A stretch of DNA of 64,000 nt from Balaenoptera acutorostrata (taxonomy: Eukaryota > Chordata > Mammalia > Artiodactyla > Balaenopteridae), in contig NC_080067.1 in assembly GCF_949987535.1 (NCBI RefSeq), positions 44,018,910-44,082,909 on the forward strand. The letters run 5' to 3'. The notes under the pieces are model-generated. The model did not search any database, was not told the DNA's origin, and worked only from the letters and a program-made list of their open reading frames with translations. Shown piece after piece: positions 11,347-21,094 of the stretch. Within the stretch, counting starts at the first letter, position 1. Each line of letters begins with the position of its first letter. The translations under genes were made by a program, and so were the position numbers.

Positions 11347-11840
11347 TGTAATAGAGCAGGACCCTATGGGGTCTTCCCAGGACAGACCCCTCCCCCATAT
11401 CCTCTGCTGTAGCTCCTCTCTGAAGTACCTAGATAATATTATCTGATGCATGTTTCCTAAGTTGTTCCACAGATGCTAAAACCACCACCAGATGGAAGAA
11501 ATTAACTAGTTGATGATCATGAGCACATAGCCCCCAGACCTACTGGCCTCTAAGGGTTGATTATATTCACCCCTGTGACTCAGCCCTGTTACCTCACCAT
11601 CGACCAATCAGAGGATTGTGCACGAGCTGATCAAGTATCCTGGGACTCCCCTCCCTCACCTTGCCTTTAAAAATGCTTTGCTGAAACCCATCAGGGAGTT
11701 TGGGCTTTTTGAGCACTAGCTGTCCTGGACTCTGTACAGCACCCTGCAATAAATGCTGCACTTTCCTTCACCACAACCTGGTGTCGGTAAATTGGCTTTA
11801 CTGCACGTGGGCAAGCAGACCCAAGTTTGGTTCAATAACA
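11347..11840 (+). mobile_element. Solo ERV LTR, probably class I (ERV1)
   Basis: This 494-bp element starts TGTAATAGAG and ends TTCAATAACA (TG...CA, short TGT/ACA inverted repeat). It is flanked by the 4-bp direct repeat TACA at 11343-11346 and 11841-11844, the target duplication size usual for gammaretrovirus-like elements. Inside are a CCAAT box (11604-11610), a TTTAAAAA TATA-like box (11666-11673) and a polyadenylation signal AATAAA (11748-11753), in U3-R-U5 order. No gag, pol or env lies beside it, so it is a recombination-derived solo LTR. It sits within an older L1. Confidence 0.85.
11604..11673 (+). promoter_or_regulatory. LTR U3 core promoter (CCAAT + TATA-like)
   Basis: CCAATCA at 11604 and TTTAAAAA at 11666 are spaced as in retroviral U3 promoters, about 75 bases ahead of the AATAAA signal. 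Whether this copy still drives transcription cannot be read from sequence. Confidence 0.55.
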
Positions 11841-12555
11841 TACATAGTTGAGATTACTCAACTCCATGTAATTTAACTCATAGATTAACTCTATGTAATT
11901 TGGTACACCCTACATTTTTGATTCAGTATAAGTGTTAGTATTTTTCCACATCATTTACAAGTCTGTATGTAAAGGTCATTTGTGATGGCTATTTCACCAT
12001 TTAGTAGGCTATACCATATTTTACTAACTCATTCCCCTGCTATTAGACGTATGAGTGGTTTCCAATGTTCTACTATAATAAATAATACTGAAATGAACAT
12101 CTTCATAAAGCTTTTTCTGCTGTTTACCTCCTTAAAATAGATTTCCATAGGAGGAACTCTGGGTCAAAGTTTATGAACAGTTTCAAAAGACTTTTTGATA
12201 TAATGATGTACAGAAGTAGCACTAAGATAGTTTGGAGCAATAGGGATTTCAACAAAAAACTATGAAAATACCTGAAAAGAGGACAGAAAGGGAAAGATGG
12301 CATGGGGAATCTATTTAGAGTTAGGGCCTTGTTCTGAATAACATAAATAAATAAATAGATGAAATTGCAAAAATACATGAAATAATTGTATGCTTTAAAG
12401 TCTTATCCCTGGATGTTTAACTAGCTTTACTTATAGCCTACACTGAAGTATAAAGTTGGTGGAGTATCTGGCAGGGTGGGTAACAGCTGCTTACTCCCAG
12501 TACATTGGGACTTCTCAAGCAGCAATGTGTCCGCCACAACTGTCACCACAGTTTT

Positions 12556-12618
12556 GGTGACTACAGAAGTAGACGTGGTGACTACAGAAGTAGACGTGGT
12601 GACTACAGAAGTAGATGT
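12556..12618. repeat. 21-bp tandem triplication
   Basis: Three consecutive copies of the 21-mer that begins GGTGACTACAGAAGTAGACG lie head to tail; the third differs by one base (GAC to GAT). The unit length is divisible by three, so plus (DYRSRRG) and minus (TSTSVVT) frames stay open through it. It is probably a recent slippage product. Confidence 0.95.
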
Positions 12619-12677
12619 GAGCTTAGAGCTGTCCATCTATACTCCTTCTTGAAGAAACTGAAGCTCAGTGTACCTCA

Positions 12678-12855
12678 TACAGTGGTTCTTAACCCTAGTT
12701 GCATATTATAATCATCTAGGGATTTTTAGAAATCCAGGTTCTACCCCCAGGTATTCTGATGCCATTGGTCTGTGGTGGGACCCAAGCCATCTGTATTATT
12801 TAACAGTTCCTTAGGTGCTACTAATACGACCTAGGATTGAGAAGCTCTGGTATAG
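12678..12855 (+). mobile_element. MER5-type hAT MITE
   Basis: It begins CAGTGGTTCTTAACCCTAG and ends AGGATTGAGAAGCTCTGG, with ATCATCTAGGGATTTTTAGA and GTATTCTGATGCCATTGGTC between. This matches the MER5A/MER5B group. Confidence 0.8.
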
Positions 12856-13072
12856 CAGGAAAAATATGGGCTTTAGAGTCACTCATATCTGGGTCAGATC
12901 CCAGCTCTGCTATTTATTAGCTGTGTGATTTTCAGTAGGTTAATGACCTTCCTCCTCCTCAGAGTCCTCATTTGTAAATCATAAGATTGTCATGAAGATT
13001 AAATGAAATAACATACGTAAAGTGTGTTTCAAGGTTCCTGGCACACAGTTGACATTCAAATATGTTGGGTCC
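12856..13072 (+). repeat. MIR SINE, near complete
   Basis: All parts are visible in order: TTAGAGTCACTCATATCTGG, CAGCTCTGCTATTTATTAGC, TGTGTGATTTTCAGTAGG, then GATTAAATGAAATAACATAC and a CCTGGCACACAGTTGACATT tail. Confidence 0.88.
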
Positions 13073-13189
13073 TTTAGAATGTACCTAAGGTCTCAAAGCT
13101 AGTTAATGGCCATACTTAAAGGCCAGTCAGAACCATGCAGTGCAACCAGTAGGCACCCACTGAATACTTGTTGATATTCCTTTGATAGG

Positions 13190-13600
13190 ATAATCTTTGA
13201 ACATGAATATGCATGTTACTGAGAAGTTCAAAATCCATGTTGGGTTGATATTAGAACAATAAGACCTTACCTCATAGAGAGAGATTAATCTCACTTACTA
13301 GGCATTAATTTGCATCCAATTTTTAGATATTCGGCTAAAAAGGAAACATTTTTATTCGGATAAAACAATTGATTATGATTGAACTCCTGCTAGGAAAGAA
13401 ATACTTTTATAATTACATGAATGTTTGAGAATGTTTATATAACTCCTGTAATAAGCTAAGGATATATCAGTTAAAATATCCTTTTTAGAAAATTGACATG
13501 ACAATTTTAAGACCCTTCAAGCAATGAGCTAATACTATTTCCCTTTTCACTAACTTTAGCCTAAAGGTCTTTAGCATAATATTTTTTGTCTCTATCCTAT
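13190..13600. other. AT-rich repeat-poor tract, possible conserved noncoding element
   Basis: No transposon signature is seen. It contains an octamer-like TTAATTTGCAT (about 13306-13316, reverse of ATGCAAAT) and homeodomain-like AACAATTGATTATGATT (13366-13382). AT-rich, CpG-poor, repeat-free stretches of this kind are typical of developmental enhancers, but motif matches alone are weak. Confidence 0.3.
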
Positions 13601-13621
13601 GATAAATGATAGACAGATAGA

Positions 13622-13760
13622 TAGGACTGGATTTAGTTTCAAAAGACCTGGGATTGAGGCCTGGCTCTGCCATCAACTGTGTGTAAACCTTGGATGATCA
13701 TTTTTCTTTGCCCTTTGCCTTCTCATGAGTAAAATGAAGGCCTTCATGGCATGATCTGGC
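13622..13760 (+). repeat. MIR SINE
   Basis: AAGACCTGGGATTGAGGCCT, GGCTCTGCCATCAACTGTGT and CTCATGAGTAAAATGAAGGC follow MIR order. It sits just after a short GATA-type run. Confidence 0.72.
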
Positions 13761-13797
13761 TTTAGGACAAAGTGAGTGTAGAACTGTGATGCTGACC

Positions 13798-13900
13798 CAG
13801 TAGGACATAGTTATTAAATATTTATTAAGCACCTGCTGTGTGCCCAGCACTATAGTGGGAGGTCCCAGGGGAATTACAAAGCCTTGGGCCTTATGGGGAA
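13798..13900 (+). repeat. L2 LINE 3' fragment
   Basis: AATATTTATTAAGCACCTGC followed by TGTGTGCCCAGCACTATAGT is the conserved segment near the L2 3' end. Confidence 0.7.
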
Positions 13901-13935
13901 TAGGTTGGAGCCTATCTGGAAGAAAATAAATCTCA

Positions 13936-14829
13936 CATATGAGGAACAACTAGTGGCCACTTTCCACCTAAGAGCTGTGATAAGTCCAGCCAAGTGACTC
14001 ATGCAGGAAATAACTGGGAACGTGTAAGAGATGACAAACACGGAGAAATGGAAGGGAGCTGAAATTCAGTTTCTGCCTCTTAGTGCTTTATTCCTCTTTG
14101 GTCTCAGACACAAAGTCCTGGATGGTGATAACCCGAAACAAAGCTGCGTAAAGCTCGATGGAGTCAGGCATTTCCTAACTGCACACTCCAGCCCTTCGTC
14201 CACGTTCTACATCCCATTACTTTGCGCAGTCTCCAGCAGCCTCTGCAAGCCCCAGGCTTGGCCCCTTTCCTGCTTAGAACTTGTGTGCCTCCTACAGCTC
14301 TCGACAGAGCCCATACTGTGTAGCGGCTGCACAAAAGGGCACAGTATGCAAACGGCCGTGTAGGAAGTGTGGCAGCAGGAATGTTTCGGCTGGGCCATCT
14401 CACAGATGGCCCCTGGAAGGGCACGTCCCGGGCTGTGAGTCATAACCCTCGGCAGGGTGAGCCGCTGATGAGGCCGGTGGGCATTTTTGTCTGACCCCAT
14501 TCTAAGCAACTCCCCGAGTCCTTCAATCACCCATTTGTGACATTCTCTTCCAGAAGCCTGGGTGGGGGAAAAACAACCGTGGCATCCCATATATAGAACC
14601 TCAAAAGTAAAGCTGCCTGGATAATGAAGATAGAAGAGGAAGTTTGAGAAACTCACGATGGAAGAGTTTAACAACAGCTGCCTGTGAGAGTGTTGACTTG
14701 GAAGCTCTCGGAGCACTGGAAATGATTTCCTTAACAACGGAAGGAAAATTGACCGGGGGGCATGAGTGTTTCATTCATTTTTCAGAAGAGTACAGCAGCA
14801 TTGCCAGGGAAAGAGAACATCTGCTCTAG
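13936..14829. other. Repeat-poor sequence, no gene seen
   Basis: Mixed composition with overlapping open frames of up to 176 codons on the minus strand (14207-14737). They show no recognisable domain or splice structure. No repeat is identified. Confidence 0.4.
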
Positions 14830-14990
14830 TTCCAGGTTTTTGCCTTTGGCTCAGCCATGGACTCCCTGTGTTTTCTTGTGCAAATCATTTCATCTCCCTG
14901 GGTCTCAGTTTATCCATCTGTAAAATGACCGGTTGATCCAGGTAAATTGTAAGGTCCTTCCTGACTGGAACATCCTGATTCTAGGCAAGC
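14830..14990 (+). repeat. MIR SINE
   Basis: TGTGCAAATCATTTCATCTC, CCTGGGTCTCAGTTTATCCA and TCTGTAAAATGACCGGTTGA are the MIR core in forward order. Confidence 0.78.
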
Positions 14991-15108
14991 CATCTTGAAG
15001 GTTGCTAAATTTTGCAATGCTTCACCCAGAGAGCTCTAACTTGTGCAAGGGATGAATAAAGCACATTCATTGACTTTCTGACTCAGTGGGCTGGGGCACC
15101 TCCACACT

Positions 15109-15130
15109 GCTGTGCTGTGCTGTGCTGTGC
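15109..15130. repeat. CTGTG pentanucleotide repeat
   Basis: About four and a half copies of GCTGT lie in tandem within otherwise unique sequence (14991-15652) in which I found no gene. A TATA-like TATATAAAGG occurs at about 15476 without other promoter evidence. Confidence 0.85.
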
Positions 15131-15653
15131 AGGGATGACGGGTCTCTGCCCGAGGGAAGAGAGAGCTATTTTGAGGCCGGGCTGATTGGAGATAAGGTGT
15201 CTCCTTTCTTCACCGGGCTCTGGCCCTGACTCACCCAAAGCTCTTGGGCTTAAAGCTTAACCCTTAATGGAGGATGTAAGCCAACCCCTCTGTTTGCCTA
15301 GGAAACTGGCGCCCGGTACCCAGCTTCCCGAGCCCCTGCTTTATCAGTGTCCGTTAAAACATTCTTTGACCTCTCCTTGCTTAGAGAGCGTCTTTGAAGA
15401 GCGGCCCTTGCTTATAACCTCTCTCCTTGACATCTCTTATTTGCTCTTTCCTGTTATTCCCAGAGTCTTCTGGATTATATAAAGGAGAACGTCTCAGTAA
15501 TCCTCTTAACAGCAAAGACATCTGGCCGCCCCTGTTGGGTCGGGGGATGGAAGTGTCACAAGATTCTTGAAAGAAGTACTGGGCAAAGCTGCAAAATACT
15601 TTTGCACGGAAAAGCCCAGAACATGAATACATGAGTGACACAAAAGATCACTA

Positions 15654-15695
15654 GAGTTATGCTGCTTTTTTTTTTTTTTGAGTTATGCTGCTTTT
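15654..15695 (-). mobile_element. Poly(T) micro-insertion with 16-bp duplication
   Basis: GAGTTATGCTGCTTTT occurs at 15654-15669 and again at 15680-15695, with only a T-run between. This is the pattern expected if an L1-machinery insertion on the minus strand deposited little more than a poly(A) tail and duplicated its target. Simple slippage duplication is the alternative. Confidence 0.55.
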
Positions 15696-16311
15696 AGTGC
15701 CAACAAAATTAAACTATAAGGCAAAATTATCCTAATATTTTAATTTAAAAACTTCTTTAAATCAACATATGTTTTTAAAAAGATATGTTATGAAGTGCTT
15801 GAGTTTCTTCCGTGTGTGTGTGTGTGTTTTCCATTTATTTCCACTCTTGGTGTGTTATCTCTGATTGATTTGTTTATTTTTTGGCTTGGGTATGTTGAAA
15901 GTGCCCTCGTGACACTTGACATGACAGGACTGTGAGGCTGTGGCTTGGGCCGTGCCTGATTTTATTCAGTTGCTTCATTCCTAACAAGCTGGATGCAGAT
16001 GGAATTGTTAAAAACTGACTCATGTTTCAAAGACACTTGAGAGAGTTCACCTCTTTAAAAGAAATGTGCACCAAAGCCGTCTCTAATGAGAATAATCACC
16101 GCTCTGTTTGTTTTGAAAATTAAGGTTTTTGAATTTTAAGTTTTCTTGAAGTAAGAGACAAAATGCAATGTGGAGAACACTGTTCTGGAGAAAGCTACGG
16201 AGTCACAATAACCCAAGACCGTGAGAAAATTATATTTCCTTCTTTGAAGTTCTCTTTCTTTACCTGTGAAAATAGAATTGTGGGTATGTGTCGAATTCAC
16301 AGCTGTGGAGC
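15696..16311. other. AT-rich repeat-poor sequence
   Basis: Contains a short (GT)n run near 15814-15828. The stretch 16010-16160 is CpG-poor and repeat-free. No exon or recognised element is seen. Confidence 0.35.
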
Positions 16312-16500
16312 TGGATGGTGGAACAAAAAGAGGCCAGCCTGGGCTCCAGGAGCCTGAGTTCCAATTCAGGCTCTGTCCCTACCAGCTGTGTGACCTTGAA
16401 AAGGTCACTTTCGTCTTTGCACTTTGGTTTCCTCATCTATCATATGAGAAGTTTGTACACAGTGGTCTCTGAGTCCCTCTCAATTCTGACAGTTTAGGAT
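16312..16500 (+). repeat. MIR SINE
   Basis: CAGGAGCCTGAGTTCCAATT, CAGCTGTGTGACCTTGAAAA and TGGTTTCCTCATCTATCATA are in MIR order; the 3' part is diverged. Confidence 0.8.
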
Positions 16501-16644
16501 TTGAACAATTTATTGTTTGAAAGCAGCTACAAAGAAGAAAAAGAGGTTGGTAGTATTGATTTCAGTTCAAGTTATGAAGCACTTTGTGCACCTGTTCCAT
16601 CTTGGGGCTGCGTTAGGCCTTGTGGAAGATATGACTTCAAGCTT

Positions 16645-16775
16645 TCATTTGCTCAACAAATGCTTATGAGCACCTATTGTGTGCCAGGCACTGTGCTAAG
16701 GGTCAGGGATACAGACATGAATAAAACCCAGCACGTGTAGGGAGCTCTCAGTTACACAGAGGAGACAGGCACATG
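16645..16775 (+). repeat. L2 LINE 3' fragment
   Basis: AACAAATGCTTATGAGCACC, TATTGTGTGCCAGGCACTGT and AGGGATACAGACATGAATAA are hallmark L2 sequence. Confidence 0.78.
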
Positions 16776-16939
16776 AACAGCCATTTAAAAAATAATAATT
16801 TGCATATTAAATCCATTAGACTCTCAGATTCTTGATTACCAAGTAATATACCAAAGAGACATTTTTCACCCCACCTGCTCAGCTTTTACCTCATGCCTCC
16901 TCAGAGTCACTGGGTTGAGGCGAAGCCAGGGCTCCACAG

Positions 16940-16974
16940 TGATTGTTTTAAAAATTTTATCATGGAAATTTTAA

Positions 16975-17009
<35 letters not shown>

Positions 17010-17400
17010 AGAGAGAGAGAGATGGAAAACCTGTATGTAAACATTACTCAGCTTCAATAATTATCAACCTTGTTTAATCTGTACCTTTCCTCAACTCCAG
17101 ATTATTTTGAAGCAAACCAAAGACATCATATCATTTCATCTGTAGATATTTAAGAATGTATTACTAAAAAAAAATGTTTCTTCTTTAAAGAACATCCTAT
17201 AATGCTTGCAGTGGTCTGTTTCTTGATCTGCAGGCTGGCAATTTAGGTGTTTTCCCTTTAAAAAAATTCATCAGCCGGACACATATGGTTTGTTTCAGTG
17301 TATACATTATACTTCAATAAAAAGACAAAACAAAACATAACCACAACACCATTACCATACTTCAAAATGTAACAGCAGTTCTTTAATACTAGGTCTCTAA
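16940..17400 (+). mobile_element. Ancient L1-type 3'-UTR-like repeat
   Basis: The order is TTTTATCATGGAAATTTTAA, ATTACTCAGCTTCAATAATT, GATTATTTTGAAGCAAACCA and CATCATATCATTTCATCTGT. A second piece with TTCATCAGCCGGACACATAT and TACTTCAATAAAAAGA suggests another old L1 3' end inserted into it. A related copy with the same landmarks lies at about 18395-18600 in the same orientation. The exact family is not certain. Confidence 0.55.
16975..17022. repeat. (GT)n-(GA)n compound microsatellite
   Basis: An uninterrupted GT run (about 16975-17006) passes directly into a GA run (to about 17022), inside the L1-like repeat. Confidence 0.95.
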
Positions 17401-18394
17401 CTAGTGAGGAACAAGTTTAAGCAATGCGGGAATCCAGCAATAAAGATAGGTGTAGGGCATGATGAGCGGGAGGGTCGACTAACCCGGCCTGGAGTTGGGG
17501 TAGGGGACACAGTTGGACGCCTAGAAAGTGCCACGGTCATGTCCCTCACTTCCCTGTCCTGTAGTGGCCACAGGAGATGCACACACAGGCATTCACAGGC
17601 ATGCGCACGAAAGCGAGTGAACGTGGCCTCAGAGGGTAGAACCTCTGGTAACTGCCTCTTAGTAGACATTTGGAACAGAGGAGAAAGTTCTCAGGGTTAG
17701 CTAGGGCCTCCACAGGACTGTGTAGAGATGGTGAAAGATCTCCCTGTCTGCCCACAGAAGGGAAGCCTGGGGCGCTTAGCATTCTCAGAGCTGCTCCAAG
17801 CTGGGGGCCCTCAGAGCTGGGCCCAGGCCACGTGGGTGGCTCAAGGTTCACCCTGGGCACACCGCCAGCGCACACATGTGGCCATCCTGAGTGATGAAGA
17901 AGAGGCAAGAAAACGTACCTTTCTCACTGAGCTATTTTCCTTCCGAGGTGCCCATACGCTCTATAATTTTTGTCTGGAATCCCTGGAAAGGCTCCCTTCT
18001 TGCTCCCCACCCTCAGAAGCTCCGTACATGGTTCAGAAAGAGCCAAGTATTTTGCACCTCTCCTGCCACCACCAATACCACCCCATCCCTTGGATTTTTC
18101 AGCCTCTAGTCCTGCCCACGCTGTGGAGGCAGCTCCCTGAGGCTCCTTTCTTCCCTGCTGTCAGACAGTTCCTCAAGGCCCAGCGTCTCTGCTTGGGGCT
18201 GCCCCGCGGGCCCACTCTGCGGCGGACCTCTGCAGCCAGCATCCTCAGGAAGGCCACAGTCAGGGCGCAAACAGTCCCCGCCTCCAGGGTGGCTGGGAAG
18301 GCAAGAGAGGATGACGCAGCCAATGCTCTCACCATGGAAGTAAGCTTTAATAAGCTTGAGTTTGGGGTATTAGTCCTGTTCTACTTTTAGTTAA
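17401..18394. other. Repeat-poor sequence with a 220-codon frame, no gene called
   Basis: A plus frame is open from 17728 to 18390. The predicted peptide has no recognisable domain, no consistent composition and no splice context, and several other frames also stay open. A frame of this length is expected about once by chance in 64 kb searched in six frames. No repeat is identified. Confidence 0.4.
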
Positions 18395-18600
18395 AAACTT
18401 TTCTGTTGCAGGAGATTTCCACATTCACAGAGTAGCAGAACACCATGAGTCTCATTCATTCATCACCCAGCTTCCGCAGTTACCAACTCATGGCTGATCC
18501 TGTCTCACTTGTATCTCCACCTCTTCTCTCCCTCCCATGTTTCCTTCAACAACTGGATTATTTCAAAGCTAATCTCAGGGAATCTATTTAAATTTTTAAA
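18395..18600 (+). mobile_element. Ancient L1-type 3'-UTR-like repeat, second copy
   Basis: TCATCACCCAGCTTCCGCAG, TTACCAACTCATGGCTGATC and GGATTATTTCAAAGCTAATC line up with the copy near 17050-17130. It is diverged and truncated. Confidence 0.5.
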
Positions 18601-18711
18601 TTTTTAGTCCTTTTTGAGTAGGGTGTATTGGCATGACTCAAATTTTAAAAGTACGAAAGGCTACAAAGAGAAAGGTGCTCCCTCCCTCCTTGCCTCTGCC
18701 TCACTGTATTG

Positions 18712-19137
18712 TGGATTAATGTCCACTGCATTTTGTAGCTCCTCCCAGTAACACACGGAGTTGGGAATTCCCTGGCGGTCCAGTGGTTAGGATTCTGTGC
18801 TTTCACTGCCAAGGGCCTGGGTTCAATCCCTGGTCAGGGAGATCCCGAGAGGTGTGGCCAAAAAAAACCCCAGAAACGAAAAACAAAAACACGGAGTCCA
18901 TTTCTCTACGTTGAATTTGGGCTTGGTTGTGTGAATTGCTTTGGCCAAGGGGACTTTAGCAAACATCACGCAGGTAAAGGCTTGAAAGTGTTTGCGCCCT
19001 GGGCTTGCTCTCTTGCTTCTAGGGACTCTGTTGTCATGTGCAGAAGCCCCAGTCGAGCCGACCCACATAAATGTGAGCTGGGTAAAATGGTGATGGTTTT
19101 CAGCTACTAAGTTTGGCCTGGGTTGGTGTATAGCACA
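18712..19137 (+). mobile_element. MaLR-type LTR (MLT1-like), carries a SINE
   Basis: TTGTAGCTCCTCCCAGTAAC and GAATTGCTTTGGCCAAGGGG, then GCTTGCTCTCTTGCTTCTAG and GCTACTAAGTTTGGCCTGGG are landmarks of old MaLR LTRs. It interrupts the L1 and is itself interrupted by a CHR SINE. Internal deletions make it shorter than a full LTR. Confidence 0.6.
18762..18888 (+). mobile_element. CHR-type SINE, short form
   Basis: It starts GGGAATTCCCTGGCGGTCCA and runs through TTCAATCCCTGGTCAGGGAG to an A-rich tail. It is flanked by perfect ACACGGAGT repeats (18753-18761 and 18889-18897), its target-site duplication within the LTR. Confidence 0.9.
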
Positions 19138-19560
19138 AGTCAACTGCTACCTTCCCAGCTCTCCCACCCGCCCGGGGAACCTTCCTTCCCAGGGGATATA
19201 ATACTAGCAGCTCGTGCAGCCTTCCAAGACAGTCCGTGCATAAACAAGCATGTAAATACATGTTCTCCCTTCCCCACTCCCCTCTTTTTTTAAACAAACA
19301 ATAACATGCAGTTCCTAACCTAGTCATATTTGTTGGACGTAACTGTATTTCGGAGATCATTTCCTACCAGTGCGCAAGGAGCTTTCTTTACAGCGTGCCA
19401 TTGTATACACACACCATACATTTCTTAATCAGGCCTTTGTTGATGGCATTTCGATTGTTTCCAGTCTTCTGCTATGAACTCCATCATCGGCACACATGGG
19501 AGTATTTCTGGAGGACAAATTCCTAGCTGTGCTCGCAGGGTGCAAGCACAGTGGGGCGCC

Positions 19561-20834
19561 ACACGGAACCCAAGCTGTAGGGAAGGACAAGCTTTCTGTT
19601 CCTCGGGCTGCCTCTTTTCTGTGGGCCACAGCTGTGCAGCTGCACATCCCCACAGTGTCCCCACCTGTCTCTTCTGCTGACAAGGGCAAACCTGCCAGGA
19701 ATGAGCCCTGTTGAGTCTGTCCAGCTCACCTGGCCTTCTACCACCCAGGACACCACGGTGGGGGGCGCTCTGCCCCTGCCTCTCTTCCGAGCACTAGAAT
19801 GTGACAACACTGACATGAGAAGCTTCCGGGGAGTGCACAGCTGTGATTCTGGGGACAGTGCAAACGAGTTCCCGTTTACTGACAGACACTAACAAGGCCA
19901 ACAAAGGCAAGAGTCCTGGTACAAACAAACCAGTGTCTGGGGCAGCAGGACACAGGGGCCTGTGTAGAATGAATTCTGCCCCGACGGCACCCCCAGGCCA
20001 TGAACCCCAGGGAGTGTTCGAGCCACAAACCTAAACAAACCGGAGCCGCCTGGGTGTGAAGTGTCCTTGCTGTACGGGGTAGGGGCTGACACAGAGCGGT
20101 GGCGTCCATGCCGTGGACCCGTGAGCAAAGGCCTCCCCACCTCCCTGCTCCCCAGCGGGCTCCTCGCTTCCTGTTCCAGTCCCCCAAGACCCACTTCTCA
20201 ACAGACTGGGCTCAGCTGGATCTCCCTGCTGCCTGGGAGGAAACAAGTTCCCAGAGGAGACTGAATCCCCACCCTGACCCGCTGCCCTCTGCGTGTTGCC
20301 CCCGGGGGAGCCGAGGCGGGAGTCGCTGTCTTTCTCTGCCACCCCGCCCCCCTCCCTCTCTCCTGCTTGGTGGAGCTCAGCATCTGCTCTGTTCCTTGTC
20401 AACACTTACGTAAACCTCCCCCTTCCTCCCGACTCTGGGCCTCACGGCTGTGCTCGCAGACCCCTGTGGTCGCTGCCGGTTTGGCAGGTGGCCACCATGT
20501 TCAGTGCCAGAGGTGGCTGGTCCTCCTCTGCCTGGGTGTGGGGAGAATCCTGGGCTTGGAGCTCCTGGAGTGGGGAGACGGTTCTGTCCACACCTGATAA
20601 GACTGACGCCGAGGTGAGGTCAGAGCCAGGCGAGGAGCCGGCTGGCCCAGGGCAGATAACCTGAGGATACTCGGGGTCCTCGGTGGCTCTCGGGAAGGAA
20701 ACTACCTGCACAAGCAAACAGGCAAACTCCGGGGAACAGGCAGAAAGGAACAGGGCGTGGAAAGAAAGCCTGTGAGGGGGACCTGTGGTGCAGACTTAGG
20801 GGTCTCCTAGGGGCCTCCATCTGCCCACACTCAC
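19561..20834. other. GC-leaning repeat-poor sequence
   Basis: No repeat is recognised. Many short overlapping frames exist on both strands because of the GC content. The segment lies next to the exon-like stretch at 20835 and could hold intron sequence of the same hypothetical transcript. Confidence 0.35.
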
Positions 20835-20906
20835 GGTCTTTATCTCCAAAGCTGGAGACACTCCGGAGAATTTTATCTCTCACTTCCTGTATCTCGGATG
20901 CTTGAG
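20835..20906 (-). other. Possible internal coding exon (72 nt), unconfirmed
   Basis: On the minus strand an acceptor-like CTCTCCTGCAG precedes the stretch and a donor-like GTGAGTG follows it. The 72 nt between have a length divisible by three. They stay open in the frame giving QASEIQEVRDKILRSVSSF..., a plausible charged helical peptide. The frame continues open on both sides, the pyrimidine tract is short, and I do not recognise the protein. It may be chance. Confidence 0.2.
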
Positions 20907-21094
20907 CTGCAGGAGAGTTGCACATTGCCATGGGTTTTATTTACTCCCTGCCTGGGTCCCTCACGCCTGGAGAGGGTGGGCAAGGTTTCTCTCCATCTTC
21001 CTGCTTAAAAAATAGATCTTTAATAAATACTTGTTAGTTCATGGCTTAAAAAATCATGACTCTGCTTCTTGCGTGGAATTTAGTTTGGACAATA
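20907..21094. other. Short unassigned sequence
   Basis: Contains a short AT-rich stretch with AATAGATCTTTAATAAATAC (about 21009-21028). No repeat or gene is assigned. Confidence 0.3.

Larger units (their letters stand above)
11270..12215 (-). mobile_element. Ancient L1 (L1M/HAL1-like), split by an LTR
   Basis: The plus strand reads as the antisense of old L1 3' sequence: TTTCACCATTTAGTAGGCTA, then TGGTTTCCAATGTTCTACTA, then AATACTGAAATGAACATCTT. The element occupies about 11270-11346 and 11845-12215 and is interrupted by the ERV LTR. No open ORF2 remains. The choice between L1M and HAL1 is uncertain. Confidence 0.65.
18601..19560 (-). mobile_element. Ancient L1 (L1M/HAL1-like) split by LTR
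   Basis: Two parts, about 18601-18711 and 19138-19560, read as antisense L1: AATTTTAAAAGTACGAAAGG on the left; TAAACAAGCATGTAAATACA, CGGAGATCATTTCCTACCAG and GTTTCCAGTCTTCTGCTATG on the right. They join in order once the LTR is removed. No coding frame is retained. Confidence 0.65.

Noticed and set aside
15470..15490. TATA-like TATATAAAGG as a promoter
   Set aside because: Isolated motif without CpG enrichment, initiator or downstream exon.
17728..18390. 220-codon open frame on the plus strand
   Set aside because: No domain, no plausible composition, other frames also open, and a frame of this size is about what chance gives in six frames over 64 kb.
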